A stretch of DNA of 64,000 nucleotides, from assembly GCF_004343505.1 (NCBI RefSeq), contig NZ_SLXU01000009.1:1-64000 (forward strand), read 5' to 3'. Positions 1 to 8,617 of this stretch are shown here, in pieces. Below the pieces are notes generated by a model that did no database searches, was not told the DNA's origin, and saw nothing but the letters and a program-made list of their open reading frames with translations. The translations under genes were made by a program, and so were the position numbers. Source of the stretch: Rhodovulum bhavnagarense. GTDB taxonomy: Bacteria > Pseudomonadota > Alphaproteobacteria > Rhodobacterales > Rhodobacteraceae. Numbering within the stretch: the first letter of the stretch is position 1; each line of letters starts with the position of its first letter.

Positions 1-3
1 TAG

Positions 4-384
4 TCTCCATGGAGAAACTCCACCCCTGTCATCCAACAGGAAAGGACTCGCAGAACCGGAAAATCACAGGAAGGTGGGGACAGAACACCGTTTACATTCC
101 TCGAAGCGCTTGGGGTTGTCGAGGATGAGCGCGATGCGGCCCGCGCAGAGGCTGAGGCAGCCCAGGCCAAGGTGACCGAACTCGCCCAGGCGCTTGCCGC
201 GTCCGAAAAGGCCCTCCATGAGGCGAATGCCAGGCTGGGCGAGCGCGACGAAATCGTGAAACTCTTGTCGGCTGCATCCAGGACATCCAGCAAGGCCCGC
301 AGCTCGAAAACGACAGGCAGGTCGAAGGGCGACGGCGAGCAGGATGAGGGCAGCGAGGGGAATGAACCCCCGCTGCCGCTGTAG
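4..384 (+). CDS. unrecognised coiled-coil protein fragment
   Basis: A reading frame is open from base 4 to a stop at 382-384, directly after an in-frame TAG at 1-3. The only plausible initiators are non-ATG, such as GTG at 172, which would give 70 residues. The middle is rich in Ala, Glu and Arg (for example EDERDAARAEAEAAQAKV) and looks like a coiled coil. The tail is Ser/Lys/Gly-rich and low in complexity. I do not recognise a family. It may be the remains of a plasmid- or transposon-borne protein, since the surrounding DNA has no intact gene. Confidence 0.3.
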   Translation, partial: SPWRNSTPVIQQERTRRTGKSQEGGDRTPFTFLEALGVVEDERDAARAEAEAAQAKVTELAQALAASEKALHEANARLGERDEIVKLLSAASRTSSKARSSKTTGRSKGDGEQDEGSEGNEPPLPL

Positions 385-386
385 GC

Positions 387-849
387 TTAACGTGTACGGA
401 CCCGATCGCGGACCTTTCGTTTCACCTGGATCGGTTCTGAATCGCTGTCGGTATGGAGCATTGCGCGATCCGGTGCCTTGGCGCGCTCTGTCTGGTGGCG
501 GCCGGTCTCCAGGTCCAGCCCGCGCTGCTCGGCTTCGAACGCACAGACCTGCTCTCCACGCCGGAAACAGGCCCGAAGATCAGGATCATCCTCGCAGAGC
601 AGGGTGGCATCGCGGCTGGCCGCGAAGGTACGCTTAGGGGGCAAGCACTGTGTGAGTTGATTGGACCTTGCACGCTGCTTCAAGCTCTCGAACATAGAAT
701 GAGATCGCTGTCACTCCGTTCTGAAACAAGGGTACCCGTGACCGAGGCCGCGGGATAAGTGTGTCCTGAGAAAGGGGGAGCTTGGCCATCAGCTGATTTG
801 TACAACAGGGCCCTGCTCATGTGACAAGGCTGAACAAAAAATTTTTCTA
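387..849. other. stretch without a recognisable gene
   Basis: Short frames exist on both strands, the longest being about 100 codons on the minus strand at 387-695. None has a recognisable motif, a good ribosome binding site or a neighbour that supports it. I treat the stretch as non-coding or as decayed mobile DNA. Confidence 0.4.
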
Positions 850-1182
850 TCAGCCTGTTGGGTGTGCCCAATCCTGACGGCTCTTGCACAATGCAAGTGC
901 GATGGAGACCAGCTTTCTGGCGACGGCGGTTACGAACTCAGGCATTTTGACGACCGGTATTCTATTTTCGAGCGGGCCGATCCCCTGATAGAAAAGAGAA
1001 TTGCGGTGCTCTCTGGCAGGTGACCCGGACAGCGGCGGTGTTTTCCGCGCAAAGGACTGCCAGAGCACCACGGTCGCCCCGAACTCAAGGCATTCGGCCG
1101 TATGACGGCACTCTGCTAGATAGATGGCACCGCAAGCCAGCGAGACCCGCTGCTTCGTCTTGGTTGTCTTGGGCGCCCACAC
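850..1182 (-). pseudogene. possible IS110-type transposase relic
   Basis: The minus-strand frame ends in a segment (AVARKLVSIALALCKSRQDW) that resembles the extreme C-terminus of IS110/IS116/IS902 transposases, where a conserved VARKL helix precedes the stop. The upstream part of the frame does not look like the rest of that family and no DEDD catalytic residues can be seen. If the call is right, only the last 25 or so residues survive. It fits the absence of intact genes in the first 1.3 kb. The resemblance is short, so confidence is low. Confidence 0.3.
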
Positions 1183-1291
1183 CAGACTTTCTACCGGCCA
1201 CCTTGCGCGGGTGTTCGGGATCGAGACTGTGCTTCACTGGCGACTCGACGTCTCGTTTCAAAAGGACGCCGCCAGCAACCGAATGGATAAC

Positions 1292-1313
1292 GGCCCCGCA
1301 TCTGGGCGGGGCC
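1292..1313 (-). terminator. GC-rich stem-loop after the phytase-like gene
   Basis: GGCCCCGC at 1292-1299 pairs with GCGGGGCC at 1306-1313 across a six-base loop. It lies about 30 bases beyond the minus-strand stop codon at 1344. No strong T-run follows, so it could be an mRNA 3'-end stabiliser rather than a classical intrinsic terminator. Confidence 0.45.
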
Positions 1314-1343
1314 GCCGCTTGCCGCGATGGGCAGTCCGACTGA

Positions 1344-3500
1344 TTACGGCTTGACCGCAAAGAACATCGTCTCGCCCGAGTGGTCGTCCACACCATCATT
1401 GTCGGTGGAAACCCACATCGTGCCGTCCTCGGCGATGGCCAGGCCCTCGACCTTGTCCAGCACATAGCCGCCGGTGGCGGTCAGGTCGGACAACAGGTCG
1501 CGGACCAGTTCCTTGGAGACCACCGGCAGGTCACCGCCCAAGGGCGCGGGCTGCATCTGGGCCAGCGGGATGCGGTAGATCTTCTTGGTCACCGCGCGGA
1601 AATCGTGCTGGTTGTCACGTTCCACCACATAGACGTAATCGCCATGGGCGGTGATTTCAGACAGACCGACCCAGCCTTTTTCCGGCTGCGCCTTTTCATA
1701 ACGCACCGCGCCCCATTCGCCGGTCTCGATATTGTAGGCGACGAGTTTGACGTGGTTCTTCGGGTCGTCCTTCCACTCGCGTTGAACGGCCATCCACAGG
1801 GTGTCGCCCACCTTGGTGATGCCCTCGAAGCCAAAGCGCTTTTCCACGGCCATCAGGTCGGCGGGCAGGCCGATCTCTTTCTTTATCTCGCCGCTGGCGT
1901 TGACGTGATAGAGCGCATGGGGAACCACACGGTCGGTGCGGCCTTCCGAGGCCACCCAGAACCCGCCCTGGCCGTCCAGCGTGATCCCTTCGAGGTCCAG
2001 CTTCTGCGCCGGACGACCGGCACGGGTGATGCGGATCGCATCGACGATCTGCGCGGGCGTCTGGGTGGTGTCGATCTTGAAGATCGTCGGCTGGTAGCCG
2101 TAAAAGCTGTCGTTCACGGCCCAGACGATACCGCCCTCATCCGCGACCATCCCAGAAATCGCACCCCAGCCGGTCAGTTCGTCCATCCCGGCGCTGGTCA
2201 GGTGCGGGTAGACCGCCGGGGCATCCTGATATTCGAAGATCATCACATGGGCGCGCACGCCGCCATCTTCGATCAGGTCGGCCTCGTTGGCGGAAATCAG
2301 CAGGTTGCGTTCGGGGATCACGACATAGCCTTCCGGCCCGACGCCCGAGGGCAGCAACTGGGTCAGTTCGGGGTTGGCCGGGTCGGTCACGTCATAGACG
2401 CCCACGACCGACGCACGCTCGGCGCCCACGAAGACCATCGGCGTGCCGCCGAAGGTGCCGAAGGTCACCGATTCCGGCTCCACGCCCTTCGCATCCGAGC
2501 GCTTGTCCGGGTAGTGGCCGATCTGCACGATGGCATGTTCGAAGCTGGTGCCGCTTTCATAGACCACGTCACCGTTCTGGCTGAAGATGGTCCAGCCGCG
2601 CGAGCCGCCTTCGTAATCGCCTTCGTTGGCGGTGGCGAAATGGCTGTCGTCGATCCAGGTCACGGCGTCGGGCTCGCGCTTGCGGCCCTGCTGGGACTCG
2701 GTGAAGATCAGCGCGCCGCGCTCGTCGGTGGCGTCGATGCCCTCCAGGTCGACCGCGCCGGCAGAGAAGTGCGACAGCACCTCGCCGTTCTTCGACACGA
2801 CCACAAGGTGGTTGTTTTCCTGCAGGGTGACGACAACCTCGCCCTCGGCATTGATCGAGACATATTCGGGCTCCGGATCGCTGGGTGCGACCTCGGCCAG
2901 GCCGGTCAGGTCCACGGTCTTGATGCCGCCGCAATCCAGGTTGCCGCGTTTCACCGGCACCAGTTGCAGCGACCCGGCGGGCATCTGCGGGATGATGCCG
3001 TCGTTCAGATCCTCGTCGCGTTCGTTCTCGATTGCCACGGCAAGAAAGCTTCCATCGGGGGATTTTGCAACGCTGTCGGGCTGGCCGGCCAGAGCGCATT
3101 CGCCGATCACATCGCCGCTGGCGGTGTCGATGGCGACCATCTTGCCCGAGGGATCGGTATAGCTGTCCGAGGTGTTCACCCCGGCAAAGGCGACGGTGCC
3201 GATCACGGCCACGCTGGTGGGTTCGCCATCCAGCGCGATGTTGCCCTTGGGGGCGGGGTTGGCCGGGTCGGTGATATCGATCATGCCCAGCACGCCCAGC
3301 GGGCTGTCGGTGTAGACCAGCGTCATGCCGTCCGCGGTGGTGTCGATGATCTCGGCCGAGCTTTCGCGGGTAATGTCCTCGCCGGCGGCCATGTTTTCCA
3401 CCACCGGGAAAGAGGCGATGCGGTTGAAGTTCATTTCGGCGTTCGCAGTACCAGCGGCCAGCGCCAGAACCGATGTCAGGCCCAGAAGGCGTGCGGTCAT
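1344..3500 (-). CDS. secreted esterase-like phytase-domain protein
   Basis: This 718-aa protein starts at the ATG at 3500, preceded by GAGGA, and opens with a signal peptide (MTARLLGLTSVLALAAGTANA). The first half has repeated beta-propeller-like segments with ITDPANP motifs, like choice-of-anchor/LVIVD proteins. The second half matches the 'esterase-like activity of phytase' domain (EGITLDGQGGFWVASEGR, then GFEGITKVGDTLWMAVQ). It is probably periplasmic and may hydrolyse phosphoesters. It is divergent from the DeoR/Ugp-type operon, with about 220 bases between them that contain two palindromes. That suggests a role in releasing substrate for the importer (inference). The substrate cannot be read from sequence. 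Confidence 0.8.
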   Translation of the reverse strand: MTARLLGLTSVLALAAGTANAEMNFNRIASFPVVENMAAGEDITRESSAEIIDTTADGMTLVYTDSPLGVLGMIDITDPANPAPKGNIALDGEPTSVAVIGTVAFAGVNTSDSYTDPSGKMVAIDTASGDVIGECALAGQPDSVAKSPDGSFLAVAIENERDEDLNDGIIPQMPAGSLQLVPVKRGNLDCGGIKTVDLTGLAEVAPSDPEPEYVSINAEGEVVVTLQENNHLVVVSKNGEVLSHFSAGAVDLEGIDATDERGALIFTESQQGRKREPDAVTWIDDSHFATANEGDYEGGSRGWTIFSQNGDVVYESGTSFEHAIVQIGHYPDKRSDAKGVEPESVTFGTFGGTPMVFVGAERASVVGVYDVTDPANPELTQLLPSGVGPEGYVVIPERNLLISANEADLIEDGGVRAHVMIFEYQDAPAVYPHLTSAGMDELTGWGAISGMVADEGGIVWAVNDSFYGYQPTIFKIDTTQTPAQIVDAIRITRAGRPAQKLDLEGITLDGQGGFWVASEGRTDRVVPHALYHVNASGEIKKEIGLPADLMAVEKRFGFEGITKVGDTLWMAVQREWKDDPKNHVKLVAYNIETGEWGAVRYEKAQPEKGWVGLSEITAHGDYVYVVERDNQHDFRAVTKKIYRIPLAQMQPAPLGGDLPVVSKELVRDLLSDLTATGGYVLDKVEGLAIAEDGTMWVSTDNDGVDDHSGETMFFAVKP

Positions 3501-3574
3501 GGGAATCCTCGTCGATAAATGACTATCCCTGCGTGATGGGGCTTGGGCGTAACAGGTGAGTGTCGGAAACATGT

Positions 3575-3590
3575 CGCTTTCGCGAAAGCG
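3575..3590. promoter_or_regulatory. 16-nt perfect palindrome, candidate operator
   Basis: CGCTTTCGCGAAAGCG is a perfect inverted repeat in the divergent region, 75 bases upstream of the phytase-like start and 130 bases upstream of the DeoR start. A length of 16 with no mismatch fits a dimeric repressor site, possibly controlling the minus-strand gene. The protein that binds it is unknown. Confidence 0.45.
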
Positions 3591-3690
3591 CAGGGACGGC
3601 CGTGTTGCTGGCCGATCTGTCAGCCCACCCGGAGCGGGTGCAGACGCCCCGGCATCGGGGTCCGGTCCGTCATCCCCGCGTTACGCCCGT

Positions 3691-3706
3691 ATGCTCATTT
3701 GAGCAT
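3691..3706. promoter_or_regulatory. candidate DeoR operator upstream of deoR-type gene
   Basis: ATGCTCA-TT-TGAGCAT forms a dyad with perfect 7-base arms ending 13 bases before the regulator's start codon. DeoR/GlpR proteins commonly bind short A/T-centred dyads in their own promoter. The position would allow autorepression and control of the whole downstream transporter operon. Confidence 0.55.
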
Positions 3707-3719
3707 GAGAGGTGCGCTT

Positions 3720-4490
3720 ATGGACAGACGATCAGCGATTCTCGCCGCGGCACAGCGGCAAGGGCGGGTCATGGTGGAGAGCCTGGCGATAGAATTGGGC
3801 GTGTCCGCCCACACGATCCGTCGCGACTTGAACGCCTTGTGCGAGGAATCGAAGCTGCGCCGCCTGCATGGCGGGGCAGAATTCATAGACGGCAGCGCCA
3901 ACATGTCCTACGCCGCCCGCGCCGTCCTGCACCTAGAGGCCAAGCAGGCCATCGGGCGGGTGGTGGCAGGGTTGGTGCCGGATGGCGCGACGGTCTTCAT
4001 CTCTATCGGGACGACACCGGCCATCGTCGCCCAGGCCCTGACTGGCAAAGAGGCGTTGACAGTCGTCACCAACAACCTGAACGCCGCGATGGCGTTGTCT
4101 GAGAATACCACGAACCGGATCGTCCTGCCCGGCGGCGAGATGCGGTTGCCCGACCGCGATTTCCTGGATGCAGCGGCGATCGGGGTCTTTTCGGCCTATC
4201 GGGCCGATATCGGGATCTACGGGGTGGGCGGCATCGACAGCGACGGCAGCCTGCTGGATTTCCACGAACCCGAGGTGCGCGCGCGCGAACGGATCCGGGC
4301 GAACAGCCGGCGCTCTATCCTGGTGGCCGACAGCACCAAGTTCGGCCGCCGCGCCGCCGCCGTGGGCGGGCGGTTGGCCGATCAGGACCTGGTCGTGCTG
4401 GACCGCCGTCCGCAGGATGCCTTTGGCGCGCTGGTCGATCCGCTGGGCAACCGGCTGATCGTGGCCGCCGAAGCGGAGGCCCCCGCATGA
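3720..4490 (+). CDS. DeoR/GlpR-family transcriptional regulator
   Basis: The 256-aa protein has an N-terminal DeoR helix-turn-helix (residues about 3-55, with LGVSAHTIRRDLNAL and the typical LRRLHGGA end of the wing). A DeoRC sensor domain follows, with the ligand-loop signature ISIGTTP and the DIGIYGVGGID segment. DeoRC domains usually sense phosphorylated small molecules. ATG 3720 is chosen because GAGAGG lies seven bases upstream and the helix-turn-helix then starts at the usual distance. The stop overlaps the next start (ATGA), so it is the first gene of the importer operon and probably its repressor. Confidence 0.9.
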   Translation: MDRRSAILAAAQRQGRVMVESLAIELGVSAHTIRRDLNALCEESKLRRLHGGAEFIDGSANMSYAARAVLHLEAKQAIGRVVAGLVPDGATVFISIGTTPAIVAQALTGKEALTVVTNNLNAAMALSENTTNRIVLPGGEMRLPDRDFLDAAAIGVFSAYRADIGIYGVGGIDSDGSLLDFHEPEVRARERIRANSRRSILVADSTKFGRRAAAVGGRLADQDLVVLDRRPQDAFGALVDPLGNRLIVAAEAEAPA

Positions 4491-5587
4491 GTGACCCCGC
4501 CTATGTCGCGCTTGACGGCGTCACCCGGCAATGGGGCGGACGGGGCGGCGTTGCCGATGTCTCGCTCGACGTGGCAGAGGGCAGCTTCGTTTCGGTCCTT
4601 GGTCCCTCCGGGTGCGGGAAATCCACGCTCTTGCGCCTGATCTCGGGGCTTGAAACGCCAGAGGCCGGCAGCATCCACATAAATGGCCGGGAGGTAACGC
4701 ATCTTCAGGCCTCAGGGCGGGGACTGTCGATGGTGTTTCAGTCCTATGCACTGTTTCCCCATCTCAGCGTGCGCGAGAATATCCTGTTCGGCATGCGTGT
4801 GCGCCGCGTGCCACGCAACGCGCGGGACGAAAAGCTGGCCGAGGCGGTGGCGATGCTGGGGCTCGAAGGGCTTGAGGGGCGCAAGCCCGCCGCCCTGTCG
4901 GGCGGCCAGCGCCAGCGCGTGGCACTGGCCCGTGCCGTGGTCTCGGGCCATCCGCTGTGTCTGATGGACGAGCCGCTGTCGAACCTCGACGCCAAGCTGC
5001 GCCATTCGGTGCGCCGTGATATCAAGGGGTTGCAACGGCGGCTGGGCCTGACAGTGATCTACGTCACCCACGACCAGACCGAGGCGATGTCGCTGTCCGA
5101 CCAGGTCGTCCTGATGCGCGACGGCCGGGTCGAGCAGGTGGGCAGCCCGCGTGCGCTTTACGCCGATCCCGTCAGCACTTTCGCGGCTGAATTTATCGGC
5201 GACCCGCCGATGGCCATTATCGAGGGCGCAGCGTTGGGCGTGTCCGGCGCGCTGATCGGGTTGCGGCCCGAGCATCTGGCACTGGCGCCCTCTGGACAGG
5301 GCGACCTGACCGGGGTTGTGCGCGAGGTCGAGTACATGGGCGCCGAGACGCATCTGATCGTCGACCACCCGGCCGCCCGGGGGCTGATCCTGTCGGTGCC
5401 GGGCCATGCCGCGTGGCAGCCGGGCCAGGAGATCAGCCTGACGCTGCCGAAGGAACACCGGGTCCTTTTCGACGCCCAGACGGGCAAAGCCAAAAAGGAC
5501 CCGCAGCAGGATTACGGGGGCGACCGTCGCCAAACAGCACCCCGTGATAGCCGAAAGGCACTTCAATCCCACCCGTCAACCGACTGA
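4487..5587 (+). CDS. ABC importer ATPase, UgpC/PotA type
   Basis: The protein is a CUT1/PotA-like ATPase with Walker A GPSGCGKS near residue 40, the signature LSGGQRQR, Walker B CLMDEPLSNLDA and the switch VTHDQ, then a TOBE-like C-terminal region. It energises uptake through the two permeases encoded downstream. It overlaps the regulator gene by four bases and ends 12 bases before the binding-protein gene. The last 30 or so residues (from KKDPQQDYGG) are polar and run past the point where homologues usually end (DAQTGKA), as if an ancestral stop had been lost. The substrate is inferred only from context. Confidence 0.92.
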   Translation: MSDPAYVALDGVTRQWGGRGGVADVSLDVAEGSFVSVLGPSGCGKSTLLRLISGLETPEAGSIHINGREVTHLQASGRGLSMVFQSYALFPHLSVRENILFGMRVRRVPRNARDEKLAEAVAMLGLEGLEGRKPAALSGGQRQRVALARAVVSGHPLCLMDEPLSNLDAKLRHSVRRDIKGLQRRLGLTVIYVTHDQTEAMSLSDQVVLMRDGRVEQVGSPRALYADPVSTFAAEFIGDPPMAIIEGAALGVSGALIGLRPEHLALAPSGQGDLTGVVREVEYMGAETHLIVDHPAARGLILSVPGHAAWQPGQEISLTLPKEHRVLFDAQTGKAKKDPQQDYGGDRRQTAPRDSRKALQSHPSTD

Positions 5588-5599
5588 AGAGGAAGACCC

Positions 5600-6853
5600 A
5601 TGCTTCGCCATGCACCTGCCGCCCTCATGCTTGCCGCGGGCACCGCGCTTGTCAATCCGGCCCAGGCCCAGACCGAACTGACCATGTATTACCCCATCGC
5701 CGTGGGTGGCCCGTTGACCCAGGTGGTCGACGGCATCGTGGCCGAGTTCGAAGAGGCCAACCCGGATATCAAGGTCAATGCGATCTATGCCGGCAACTAC
5801 GACGACACCCGCATCAAGGCGCTGTCGGCGCTGAATTCGGGCGAACCGGCGCAGCTGGCCGTGATGTTCTCGATCGACGCCTACGATCTGATCGAGCAGG
5901 ATCTGATCGTGCCCTTCGACGACGTGACCGACGACGCCGCGTGGCTGGACAGCTTTTACCCCGCGCTGATGGCCAACGGCCAGATCGAGGGCAAGACCTG
6001 GGGAGTGCCTTTCCAGCGTTCGACCATCGTGGCCTATTACAACAAGGACATGTTCCGCGCGGCGGGTCTGGACCCGGAAAAGGCGCCCACCACCTGGGAC
6101 GAGATGGTCGAGATGGGCAAGGCGCTGACCACTGACGACCACTATGGCCTGATGATTCCCTCTACCGGCTATCCCTACTGGATGTTCCAGGCCCTTGCGA
6201 TCCAGAACGGTAAGGAACTGATGTCGAACGACGGGCTGACCACCTATTTCGACGATCCGGCCGTGGTGGAAACGCTGGAGTTCTGGAAATCGCTGTCGGT
6301 CGAGCATGGCATCATGCCCGAGGGCACCGTGGAATGGGGCACCCTGCGCCAGGCCTTCCTTGAGGGCAAGACCGCGATGATGTGGCACTCCACCGGCAAC
6401 CTGACCGCGGTCAAGAACAACGCCAGCTTCGATTTCGGCGTCGCCATGCTGCCCGCGAACGAGCGTCTGGGCTCGCCCACCGGCGGCGGCAATTTCTACC
6501 TTTTCAAGGACTCCACCGACGAAGAGAAAGCCGCCGCGCTGAAGCTGATCCAGTTCATGACTTCGCCGGAAAAGGCCGCCGAATGGTCGATCGCCACGGG
6601 TTACATGGGCGTCTCGCCTGCGGCCTATGAAACCGACGCGCTGAAAGCCTACACCGCCGAGTTCCCGCCGGCGCTGGTCGCTCGCGACCAGCTGGAACAT
6701 GCGGTGGCCGAGTTCTCGACCTTTGAAACCGCGCGCGTGCGCGAAGGTCTGAACAACGCGATCCAGGCCGCCCTGACCGGCACCAAGTCGCCGGCCGAGG
6801 CCTTGGCCGAGGCGCAGGCCGCCGCCGAGCGTCTGCTGTCGGCCTATCGGTAA
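5600..6853 (+). CDS. ABC extracellular solute-binding protein, family 1
   Basis: This 417-aa protein has a Sec signal peptide (MLRHAPAALMLAAGTALVNPAQAQ) and the family-1 solute-binding layout of UgpB/MalE proteins. It has an N-terminal strand TELTMYYPIAVGGP, a GKTWGVPFQRS segment and a late YMGVSPAAYE motif. It would bind substrate in the periplasm and deliver it to the downstream permeases. UgpB relatives bind glycerol-3-phosphate and glycerophosphodiesters. Given the phosphonate genes next door, a phosphoester or phosphonate ligand is plausible, but this is inference. A strong stem-loop follows the gene. Confidence 0.93.
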   Translation: MLRHAPAALMLAAGTALVNPAQAQTELTMYYPIAVGGPLTQVVDGIVAEFEEANPDIKVNAIYAGNYDDTRIKALSALNSGEPAQLAVMFSIDAYDLIEQDLIVPFDDVTDDAAWLDSFYPALMANGQIEGKTWGVPFQRSTIVAYYNKDMFRAAGLDPEKAPTTWDEMVEMGKALTTDDHYGLMIPSTGYPYWMFQALAIQNGKELMSNDGLTTYFDDPAVVETLEFWKSLSVEHGIMPEGTVEWGTLRQAFLEGKTAMMWHSTGNLTAVKNNASFDFGVAMLPANERLGSPTGGGNFYLFKDSTDEEKAAALKLIQFMTSPEKAAEWSIATGYMGVSPAAYETDALKAYTAEFPPALVARDQLEHAVAEFSTFETARVREGLNNAIQAALTGTKSPAEALAEAQAAAERLLSAYR

Positions 6854-6862
6854 GACCCACCT

Positions 6863-6888
6863 CCGGCGCCGGGTCCGCCCGGCGCCGG
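6863..6888 (+). promoter_or_regulatory. intercistronic stem-loop after binding-protein gene
   Basis: CCGGCGCCGGG at 6863-6873 pairs perfectly with CCCGGCGCCGG at 6878-6888 around a TCCG loop. It sits ten bases after the stop of the binding-protein gene and 16 bases before the permease start, with no T-run. Such hairpins usually protect the upstream transcript or attenuate, giving more binding protein than permease. Confidence 0.65.
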
Positions 6889-6904
6889 TCCTTCAAGGTT
6901 GCAC

Positions 6905-7798
6905 ATGCCCGATCTTGCCGCCCTTCGCCGCCGCCGTCAGGCCATCCACGGATGGCTGCTCTTGACGCCTACGCTGGTGATGCTGACGACCTTTGCCTTT
7001 TACCCTACGGTGGCGACGGTCTGGACCAGCCTGTTTTCGCGGGGCACCCGGCGGCGGCCCACCGAGTTCGTAGGGTTGGAGAATTACCAGCGGCTCATCG
7101 ACGACCCGACCTTCTGGCTGGTGGCCAAGAACAACCTGATCTACGCCGGCGTCACGATCCCGATTTCCATCGTGCTGGCGCTGGCCATGGCGCTGTGGGC
7201 CAATTCGAAGATCCCCGCCCGCAGCTTCGTGCGCACCGCCTATTTCACCCCCACGGTGCTGCCGATGATTGCGGCGGGCAACCTGTGGCTGTTCTTCTAC
7301 ACGCCCGGTTTCGGCGTGCTGGATCAGATCGGCGCGCTGTTCGGTGCGCCCTCCGTCAACTGGCTGGGCCAGCCCGAAACCGCGCTCTGGGCCGTCTGCG
7401 CGGTGACGATCTGGAAGGAAGCGGGGTTCTTCATGATCTTCTACCTCGCCGCGCTGCAAACCATCCCGCCCGACCTGAAAGAGGCCGCCCAGATCGAGGG
7501 CGCGTCGCGCTGGGCCTATACCCGCCGGATCGTGCTGCCGCTCTTGATGCCGACGACGCTGTTCATCCTGGTCAACGCGATGATCAACTCGGTGAAACTG
7601 ATCGACCACCTGTTCATCCTGACCAAGGGCGGGCCGTCGGATGCCTCGAAACTGATCCTCTATTACATCTGGGAAAACGCCTTTGCCTTCTTCGACGCGC
7701 CCGCCGCGGCGGCGATGACCGTGCTGGTGCTGGGCGTTCTGGGGGCGCTGGCGGCCTTCCAGTTCTTCGTGATCGACCGCAGGACCCATTACCGATGA
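6905..7798 (+). CDS. ABC permease, UgpA type
   Basis: This 297-aa inner-membrane protein has about six hydrophobic segments, the first at WLLLTPTLVMLTTFAFYP. It carries the binding-protein-dependent permease EAA loop (EAAQIEGASRWAYTRRIVLP), which docks on the ATPase. ATG 6905 is preferred because AAGG is six bases upstream. A TTG at 6899 is an alternative that adds two residues. It overlaps the next permease by four bases. With the partner permease it forms the channel of the Ugp/CUT1-type importer. Confidence 0.93.
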   Translation: MPDLAALRRRRQAIHGWLLLTPTLVMLTTFAFYPTVATVWTSLFSRGTRRRPTEFVGLENYQRLIDDPTFWLVAKNNLIYAGVTIPISIVLALAMALWANSKIPARSFVRTAYFTPTVLPMIAAGNLWLFFYTPGFGVLDQIGALFGAPSVNWLGQPETALWAVCAVTIWKEAGFFMIFYLAALQTIPPDLKEAAQIEGASRWAYTRRIVLPLLMPTTLFILVNAMINSVKLIDHLFILTKGGPSDASKLILYYIWENAFAFFDAPAAAAMTVLVLGVLGALAAFQFFVIDRRTHYR

Positions 7799-8601
7799 AC
7801 GTGCTGCACCGCATCGAGCCCTTTCTGGCGCTGCTGCTGGCGGTGATCTGGATCTCGCCGCTGCTCTTCGCGTTCTGGGCGGCCTTTCACGCCAGCACGG
7901 ATGCGGTGAACTTCAACCTGGCCGCGCCCTGGACGCTGGAGAATTTCCGCACCGCCTGGGACGGGGCACCCTGGCTGCGGTATTTCCTGAACTCGTTCCT
8001 TCTGGTCACCAGTGTTCTGATCGGACAATTCCTGCTGACGACCTTGGCCGGTTTCGGCTTTGCGCAGGTCGATTTCCGGGGCAAGGACGTTCTTTTCGTG
8101 CTGGTCCTGTTGCAGCTTTTCATCCTGCCCGAGGTGCTGATCGTCGAGAATTACAAGGTCGCCACACGACTGGGCCTGCTGGATACGATCCTGGGGATCG
8201 GGGCGCCTTACATGGCCTCGGCGTTCGGCATCTTCCTGATGCGGCAGGCATTCAAATCGGTGCCCAAGGAGTTGGACGAGGCCGCGCGGATCGAGGGCTG
8301 TTCGTTGTTGGGCGTACTCTGGCGCGTCTATGTGCCGGCGGCCCGGCCCACTTACCTAGCCTATGCGCTGGTCTCTATCTCGACCCACTGGAACAATTTT
8401 CTCTGGCCGCTGGTGGTCACCAACAACGAATCCAGCCGCCCGCTGACCGTGGGCCTGTCCATCTTCGGTGCGCCGGAAAACGGGGTTGATATCTCGGTGA
8501 TCTCGGCGGCAACCGTCATGGTGATCGCGCCGCTTCTGGTGCTGTTCCTAGTGTTCCAGCGTCAGTTCGTGCAGGCGTTCCTGCGGGCGGGGATCAAGTA
8601 G
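7795..8601 (+). CDS. ABC permease, UgpE type
   Basis: The 268-aa second permease starts in an ATGA overlap with the first. It has an N-terminal membrane segment (LALLLAVIWISPLLFAFWAA) and the EAA loop EAARIEGCSLLGVLWRVYVP. It is the last gene of the plus-strand importer operon. It ends 16 bases before the stop of the convergent PHP-domain gene, with no obvious terminator between them. Confidence 0.93.
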   Translation: MNVLHRIEPFLALLLAVIWISPLLFAFWAAFHASTDAVNFNLAAPWTLENFRTAWDGAPWLRYFLNSFLLVTSVLIGQFLLTTLAGFGFAQVDFRGKDVLFVLVLLQLFILPEVLIVENYKVATRLGLLDTILGIGAPYMASAFGIFLMRQAFKSVPKELDEAARIEGCSLLGVLWRVYVPAARPTYLAYALVSISTHWNNFLWPLVVTNNESSRPLTVGLSIFGAPENGVDISVISAATVMVIAPLLVLFLVFQRQFVQAFLRAGIK

Positions 8602-8617
8602 CCGCCCGCAGGAATGT

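Noticed and set aside
1380-3518. Long plus-strand open frame opposite the phytase-like gene
   Set aside because: It is the antisense shadow of a high-G+C gene. The translation is His/Gly/Asp-rich with no domain, while the minus strand has a signal peptide and known domain.
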